DNA from: Thiotrichaceae bacterium
GTDB taxonomy: Bacteria > Pseudomonadota > Gammaproteobacteria > Thiotrichales > Thiotrichaceae
Assembly (NCBI GenBank): GCA_015494435.1
Contig: WGBH01000090.1
Coordinates: 1 to 9,169 of the forward strand
Reading direction: 5' to 3'
DNA: 9,169 nucleotides
Part shown: positions 4,758 to 9,169 of the stretch, piece after piece
How positions within the stretch are numbered: the stretch's first letter is position 1
Layout of the letters: each line of letters opens with the position of its first letter
Notes under the pieces: model-generated
Database searches by the model: none
Told to the model about the DNA's origin: nothing
What the model saw: the letters and a program-made list of their open reading frames with translations, nothing else
Position numbers and translations under genes: made by a program

Positions 4758-7679
4758 ATGAAACCTATTTTGAATGTATTTAACAAAGAATTTAATGCTT
4801 TCTTTGCATCACCTGCTGCTTGGTTGTTTCTCGGTGGCTTTTTAATCATTAATCTATTTATCTTATTCTGGGCAGAGGCTTTTTTTGCTCGCAATATTGC
4901 GGATATGAAACCCTTGTTTCAATGGATGCCTATCTTATTGATCTTTCTGGTGGCTGCCTTGACCATGCGGAGTTGGTCGGAAGAGCGTCGTTCAGGCACC
5001 TTGGAAAATCTACTCACCGCACCGATTTCCACCTTGCAATTAGTATTGGGTAAGTTTTTGGCAAGCTTAGCCTTGATTGCATTAGCCCTAGCACTTACTT
5101 TGCCCTTGCCCATTAGCATTTCCTTTTTAGGCTCTTTAGATTGGGGACCTGTATTCGGTGGCTATTTAGCCAGTTTATTTCTTGCTGCTGCCTATATTGC
5201 CATTGGGCTTTATATGAGTGCTCGTACTGATAATCCGATTGTTGCCTTGATTTTAACAGTTGCGGTTGCAGGTGTGTTCTATCTGCTAGGTTCATCCACA
5301 CTCACTGGCTTATTTGGGCATTATATTGGTAGTATTTTCGCCTTGCTAGGCAGTGGCTCACGCTTTGATTCCATTACCCGTGGCGTATTGGATCTGCGTG
5401 ATTTGTATTATTACCTTTCCATTGTGGGTATTTTCCTTAGCTTAAATTTATTCACACTAGAAAAATTCCGTTGGGCTGGCAATAAAACACGCCCTGCCCA
5501 TAAACAATGGGGCTTACTCACAGGGTTACTGATTGCCAATTTTGTATTAATGAATTTTTGGTTAAATCCTATCGGCTGGGCTCGTATTGATCTTACGCAA
5601 GGTAATATCTATTCACTTTCAGAGGGTACCAAGCAGTATGTTCGACAAATGCAAGAGCCATTACTAATTCGTGGCTATTTCTCGGCAAAAAGTCATCCCT
5701 TATTAGAACCCTTAGTGCCACAAATTGAAGATATTCTCAAAGAATACCAAGTAGCAGGTGGCGATAAAATCAAGGTGGAATTTATTGATCCCCATTCAGA
5801 TCAATCACTTGAACAGGAAGCGGCAGAAAAATACGGTGTTCGCCCTGTGCCATTCCGTATGGCAAGCCGTTATCAGTCGGGTGTGGTGAATTCTTATTTT
5901 GATCTGGTGATTGCCTATGGTGATCAATATGAGAAATTATCTTATGAGGATTTAATTGAAATCAAAGCCAATGGTGAAGACAAGCCAGAGGTATTGCTAA
6001 AGAATCCTGAATATGCGATTACACAAGCCATACATAAGGTAGCGAATGCCTATCAAGCGGGTGGCAATGTGTTTGCTAATTTACAAAAACCTGTGACATT
6101 CCATGCTTATTTATCCGATGATAAAAAGCTACCTAAGGCATTATCGAAACTCAGTAACACCCTAAAAACAACGTTGGAGGAGATTAAAAAAGAGTCTAAA
6201 GGTAAATTTAAAGTTGAATTTGCTGACCCCGAAGCCGATGGCGGTAAATTAGCCAAACAGCTACATGATGATTATGGTTTCTCGGCACAAATAGCCAGTC
6301 TCTTTGATCCCAAACCCTTCTGGTTCTATATGTTATTACAAGGTGATGGTGAAACCGTGCAGGTCCCACTTCCCTCAGAGTTAGATGCAGCTTCATTAAA
6401 GAAATCCATTCAAGCGGCAGTACAACGCATGGCACCTGGTTATTTAAAAACAGTGGCCATCGTGACACCGCCTGCACCTGCGACGAATCCCATGATGATG
6501 CAAATGGGCATGAGAAATAGAGGTGCCCATTATGATGAACTACGCGATGCCTTGTCTGAAAATGTTCGTCTACGAGAAACCGATTTAAAAGATGGTCATG
6601 TTCCTGCCGATGCCGATATGCTTTTGGTGCTTGCACCAAAAGATTTAGATCAGAAACAATTATTTGCGATTGATCAATTCCTAATGAAAGGCGGTTCTGT
6701 GGTGATTGCGAGTGGCTCATTTGATGTGGCAATCAGCGATTCACTGCGGGCTTCTAACAATCATTCAGGCTTGGAAGAGTGGCTAAAACATAACGGTTTA
6801 AGTTTGGCAGACAATATGGTGCTTGACCCACAAAATGCCTCCTTGCCTATCCCTGTACGTCGCCATATAGGGCCGATTGCCGTGCGTGAAATCAAAATGA
6901 TGCCTTATCCGCATTTTCCTGATATTCGCGATGGTTTGAATCAAGACAATCCAATGACCGCCTCACTGAATCAGCTCACCATGAATTGGGCTTCTTCGAT
7001 TGATATTGACAAAGAGAAGAATAAATCGCGTCAAGTGATTGAATTGGCTCGTTCCTCTGATGAGAGTTGGACATCGAGTGATTTGGATGTGTTACCACAA
7101 TATAGCCGCTATCCTGATACAGGTTTTCGAGTAGAAGATGAACGTCAAGCACAATTATTAGCGGTGGCAGTCAAAGGTCAATTTGAATCTTACTTCAAAG
7201 GAAAAAAATCCCCTTTGCTTGAACAGAAAGAAGAAAAGAAAGATAAAAAAGCACAGGAGAAAGCAAATAAGAAGGCAGATAAAGAGAAAGATAAAAAAGC
7301 AGAGGAGAAAACGGTTGTCAGTAGCATTATTGAACGTTCTTCCGAATCGGCTCGTATTATCCTGATTGCCAGTAATAGCTTTGCCAGCGATGAGGTGATC
7401 AGTCTTGCCTCACAAGGGCAAGGCAGTCATTACACCCGACCCCTTGAGTTTATGCAAAATGCCATTGACTGGTCATTAGATGATAATGGGCTTATGTCCA
7501 TTCGTAGCCGTGCCCAATTTGCTCGCTTGCTAAAACCGATGGAACACAGCACACAGTTATTTTGGGAATACCTAAACTACGTCCTTGCCATCTTTGGTTT
7601 AGTGGGTGTTGGTTTCTGGCGGCGTGCCGTCAACAAGAAAAAGCAAGCCCATTACAAAACACTTTTAGCATCGGTATAA
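4758..7679 (+). CDS. Fused ABC-2 permease and GldG-type auxiliary protein (GldF-GldG fusion)
   Basis: A 973-residue fusion. Residues 1-236 are an ABC-2 permease (GldF-like) with about six membrane segments (near 22-39, 56-72, 101-124, 133-153, 160-178, 218-234) and the typical cytoplasmic motif MRSWSEERRSGTLENLLTAPI (70-90). After a short basic linker, a further membrane segment (about 252-268) starts a GldG-like part: a large extracytoplasmic region (ABC_transp_aux family) from DLTQGNIYSLSEGT (278-291) to about 930, closed by a last membrane segment (939-955) and a basic tail. Residues 823-851 are an unusual Lys/Glu/Ala-rich insert. In Flavobacterium GldF and GldG are separate proteins; joined versions are frequent in Proteobacteria, so the fusion is likely native rather than an error. 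An AAGGAGG (4743-4749) lies inside the end of the ATPase gene, eight bases before this ATG. The substrate is unknown. Confidence 0.92.
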   Translation: MKPILNVFNKEFNAFFASPAAWLFLGGFLIINLFILFWAEAFFARNIADMKPLFQWMPILLIFLVAALTMRSWSEERRSGTLENLLTAPISTLQLVLGKFLASLALIALALALTLPLPISISFLGSLDWGPVFGGYLASLFLAAAYIAIGLYMSARTDNPIVALILTVAVAGVFYLLGSSTLTGLFGHYIGSIFALLGSGSRFDSITRGVLDLRDLYYYLSIVGIFLSLNLFTLEKFRWAGNKTRPAHKQWGLLTGLLIANFVLMNFWLNPIGWARIDLTQGNIYSLSEGTKQYVRQMQEPLLIRGYFSAKSHPLLEPLVPQIEDILKEYQVAGGDKIKVEFIDPHSDQSLEQEAAEKYGVRPVPFRMASRYQSGVVNSYFDLVIAYGDQYEKLSYEDLIEIKANGEDKPEVLLKNPEYAITQAIHKVANAYQAGGNVFANLQKPVTFHAYLSDDKKLPKALSKLSNTLKTTLEEIKKESKGKFKVEFADPEADGGKLAKQLHDDYGFSAQIASLFDPKPFWFYMLLQGDGETVQVPLPSELDAASLKKSIQAAVQRMAPGYLKTVAIVTPPAPATNPMMMQMGMRNRGAHYDELRDALSENVRLRETDLKDGHVPADADMLLVLAPKDLDQKQLFAIDQFLMKGGSVVIASGSFDVAISDSLRASNNHSGLEEWLKHNGLSLADNMVLDPQNASLPIPVRRHIGPIAVREIKMMPYPHFPDIRDGLNQDNPMTASLNQLTMNWASSIDIDKEKNKSRQVIELARSSDESWTSSDLDVLPQYSRYPDTGFRVEDERQAQLLAVAVKGQFESYFKGKKSPLLEQKEEKKDKKAQEKANKKADKEKDKKAEEKTVVSSIIERSSESARIILIASNSFASDEVISLASQGQGSHYTRPLEFMQNAIDWSLDDNGLMSIRSRAQFARLLKPMEHSTQLFWEYLNYVLAIFGLVGVGFWRRAVNKKKQAHYKTLLASV

Positions 7680-7692
7680 ACAGGAGGATATA

Positions 7693-8946
7693 ATGAAAAA
7701 TACCAATAAATTCATTCGCCTATTAGCGATAGCTGCCATTATTCAACTAGTTTTTATCGTCTTTACCCATATTGGCGGTAATACATTGGCAGATCATACG
7801 ATCAGCGAGAAAATACTCGCATTTGATCAATCCAAAGTGGACAAGCTAACCATTAAAGATAAAGACGGTAAGCAGGTGGAACTGAGCAAAAAAGCTAATC
7901 AATGGCTAACAAAAGCGAATTTCCCTGTGATGAGTAGCAAAGTCAAGCAACTACTTGATAAGTTAGCACAACTCAAACACGGTATACCTGTTGCAACCAG
8001 TGATGCTGCCTTAAAACGCTTTAAAGTGGCTGATAATGATTTTGAACGTCTGATTACACTACAACAAGGTGATAAAAAACTCGCATCACTCTATCTTGGC
8101 AGTGGAGCAGGTGCTCGTCAAAGTCATGCCCGTAGTGACAAGCAATCTGCGGTCTATACGGTCGAACTTGGCGTGTATGATGCCTCCGCTAACGTTGAAG
8201 ACTGGCAAGATAAAAACCTATTACAATTGGGTAAAAATGATATCAGTGAGATTGAGCTAGCAGGGATTCATTTTACACCTGACACTTCCACGCAGAAAAA
8301 AGACAGCATCACAATCTGGAAAGCAAAACCACTGCCAGCGGGTAAAATAGTCAATCAAAAAGCCATTAATGATAGCTTGAACTCAATAGCCTCACTGCGT
8401 TTTGGCAAGGTACTTGGCAAAGAGAAAAAAGCAGGATACGGCTTTGACAACCCCGCACTTAGCTTTAGCCTGACCCATAATGGCAAAAAACGAAAGTACC
8501 AATTTGCCAAACTCAAAGATAAGGATGACTACGCACTTAAAGTCACAGATCGCGATGAGTATTTATGGGTTCCTAGCTACACTGCTAAATCATTAGTTGA
8601 AGGGATTAGCAAAGATAAATGGTTAATGGAAGAGACAAAGTCTGAACCGGTTGCGACAACGCCAGAGAAAAAGCAAACCGATAAAGCAGTAGAAATGCAA
8701 AATACGACCACTATTGAAAATAAAGCAAGTAGTGAGGCAAGTTCTGCAATACCTGCTGTTGCACCTGTGCAAACGGAAAAAGCAGTACCTCAGGCTAAAC
8801 AACCGATAACAACACAGCCAGAAAAAAAACAAGCTGAAAAACCAATAGAGATGCAAAATACGACAACTCTTGAGAATAAGGCAAGTAGTGAGGCGATTTC
8901 TGCAATACCTGCTCAAACAGAAAAAGTATTGCCTAAGACTGAATGA
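7693..8946 (+). CDS. DUF4340 membrane-anchored protein of the GldA/FG-type ABC operon
   Basis: A 417-residue protein of the DUF4340 type, the usual third member of GldA/GldF-GldG operons in Proteobacteria. A single N-terminal membrane anchor (about residues 9-26) leaves the rest in the periplasm. The body, about 38-312, is made of repeated beta-rich units with typical phrases: VDKLTIKDKDGKQVELSK (49-66), W71, LYLG (133-136), VEDWQDKNLLQL (168-179) and KDKWLME (307-313). From about residue 315 the family-like part ends and a low-complexity Gln/Thr/Glu/Pro tail follows, consisting of a duplicated 52-residue unit (325-376 and 377-417). The role is not known; its place suggests that it works with the permease fusion as a periplasmic partner. 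AGGAGG lies five bases before the ATG, and the gene starts 13 bases after the upstream stop, so it should be co-transcribed. The gene ends in TGA. Confidence 0.88.
   Translation: MKNTNKFIRLLAIAAIIQLVFIVFTHIGGNTLADHTISEKILAFDQSKVDKLTIKDKDGKQVELSKKANQWLTKANFPVMSSKVKQLLDKLAQLKHGIPVATSDAALKRFKVADNDFERLITLQQGDKKLASLYLGSGAGARQSHARSDKQSAVYTVELGVYDASANVEDWQDKNLLQLGKNDISEIELAGIHFTPDTSTQKKDSITIWKAKPLPAGKIVNQKAINDSLNSIASLRFGKVLGKEKKAGYGFDNPALSFSLTHNGKKRKYQFAKLKDKDDYALKVTDRDEYLWVPSYTAKSLVEGISKDKWLMEETKSEPVATTPEKKQTDKAVEMQNTTTIENKASSEASSAIPAVAPVQTEKAVPQAKQPITTQPEKKQAEKPIEMQNTTTLENKASSEAISAIPAQTEKVLPKTE
8665..8943 (+). repeat. 156-bp tandem duplication inside the DUF4340 gene
   Basis: Two in-frame copies with a period of 156 bp (52 codons) begin at 8665 and 8821. 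Both encode EKKQ, then E-M-QNTTT, ENKASSEA and SAIPA. The second copy lacks 12 bp (the VAPV codons) near its end and stops shortly after. ATGCAAAATACGAC is identical at 8695 and 8851, as is GCAAGTAGTGAGGC. The synonymous and non-synonymous differences show that the copies have had some time to diverge. Confidence 0.9.
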
Positions 8947-8957
8947 GAATCATCAAC

Positions 8958-8977
8958 AAAGGCTGTTAAAGGCTGTT
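8958..8977 (+). repeat. Tandem 10-bp repeat
   Basis: AAAGGCTGTT occurs twice without a gap (8958-8967, 8968-8977), just after the DUF4340 stop. It may be a replication slip or part of a binding site. No function can be assigned. Confidence 0.6.
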
Positions 8978-9055
8978 ACTAAATATAAGGAATATTATTT
9001 TCATCCTATTTTTTTAACTCAATATGACAGGTTTGAATCTACATTTCGCTGCCTT

Positions 9056-9097
9056 ATATTTTAAGCGTTCGTTTTTTTCGAGCCTTGATTAAAATAT
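9056..9097. repeat. AT-rich 9-bp inverted repeat
   Basis: ATATTTTAA (9056-9064) and TTAAAATAT (9089-9097) are exact inverted copies around a 24-base loop that contains a run of seven T's. This could be a weak bidirectional terminator after the operon or a binding site in front of the next gene. No clear promoter pair is seen in it. Confidence 0.4.
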
Positions 9098-9143
9098 TTA
9101 ACGACTTTGTGAAAAATTACATAAAAATTAAGGTCAAATTAAA

Positions 9144-9169
9144 ATGAAAAGACCTGTTTCTTTAGCAAA
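9144..9169 (+). CDS. Possible start of a downstream gene (truncated by window end)
   Basis: An ATG at 9144 opens a frame reading MKRPVSLA before the window ends. AAGG at 9130-9133 lies ten bases upstream and could be its ribosome-binding site. The basic start followed by a Val/Leu/Ala stretch would suit a signal peptide, but eight codons do not allow a family call. It is separated from the transporter operon by 197 bases, so it is probably a separate unit. Confidence 0.35.

Noticed and set aside
6208..6732. 174-codon open frame on the minus strand inside the permease fusion gene
   Set aside because: It is the antisense shadow of a well-supported gene, and its protein is His/Arg/Gln-rich with no family features.
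8623..8916. 97-codon minus-strand frame over the DUF4340 tail
   Set aside because: It arises from the repetitive tail on the other strand; the Cys/Phe/Arg-rich product is typical of an antisense artefact.

Overview
The window reads as an AT-rich gammaproteobacterial chromosome segment. The evidence is a UbiK (YqiC-type) ubiquinone accessory factor, Gram-negative export signals, and a GldA/GldF-GldG/DUF4340 transporter operon of the kind found in many Proteobacteria. I cannot fix the genus. A low-GC Thiotrichales or Cardiobacteriales-like lineage is only a guess.

Positions 1-331 hold no gene. They contain a 19-bp direct repeat (16-34 and 126-144) and a strong Rho-independent terminator (172-216), so they look like the tail of an upstream transcript or a small RNA. 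A minus-strand gene (332-1510) encodes a 392-aa protein of unknown function with a conserved-looking HNHF motif. A 100-bp spacer separates it from the divergent ubiK (1611-1877). Next comes an exported protein built almost entirely of nine exact 36-residue Sel1-like repeats (1973-3154).

The 640-bp gap at 3155-3794 is the most structured non-coding part of the window. It contains a 163-bp MITE-like element with near-perfect 21-bp inverted ends and a 10-bp target duplication. It also contains a minus-strand hairpin that looks like domain V of a group II intron, followed by a domain VI-like end, with no maturase gene. A second hairpin, which also folds better on the minus strand, lies next to it. 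Directly before the transporter operon is a possible regulatory leader: competing stems, an AT-rich terminator-like hairpin with a T run, and a stem that buries the Shine-Dalgarno sequence.

The operon at 3795-8946 is tightly packed, and each gene has a full AGGAGG ribosome-binding site. It encodes an ABC ATPase (320 aa), a fused ABC-2 permease plus GldG-type auxiliary domain (973 aa), and a membrane-anchored DUF4340 protein (417 aa) with a duplicated 52-residue tail. Together they should form one inner-membrane ABC complex with a large periplasmic part. In Flavobacterium the related GldA/F/G proteins support gliding, but homologues are common in non-gliders and the substrate here is unknown. 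After the operon lie 197 non-coding bases with small repeats, then the first codons of another possible plus-strand gene that runs off the end.
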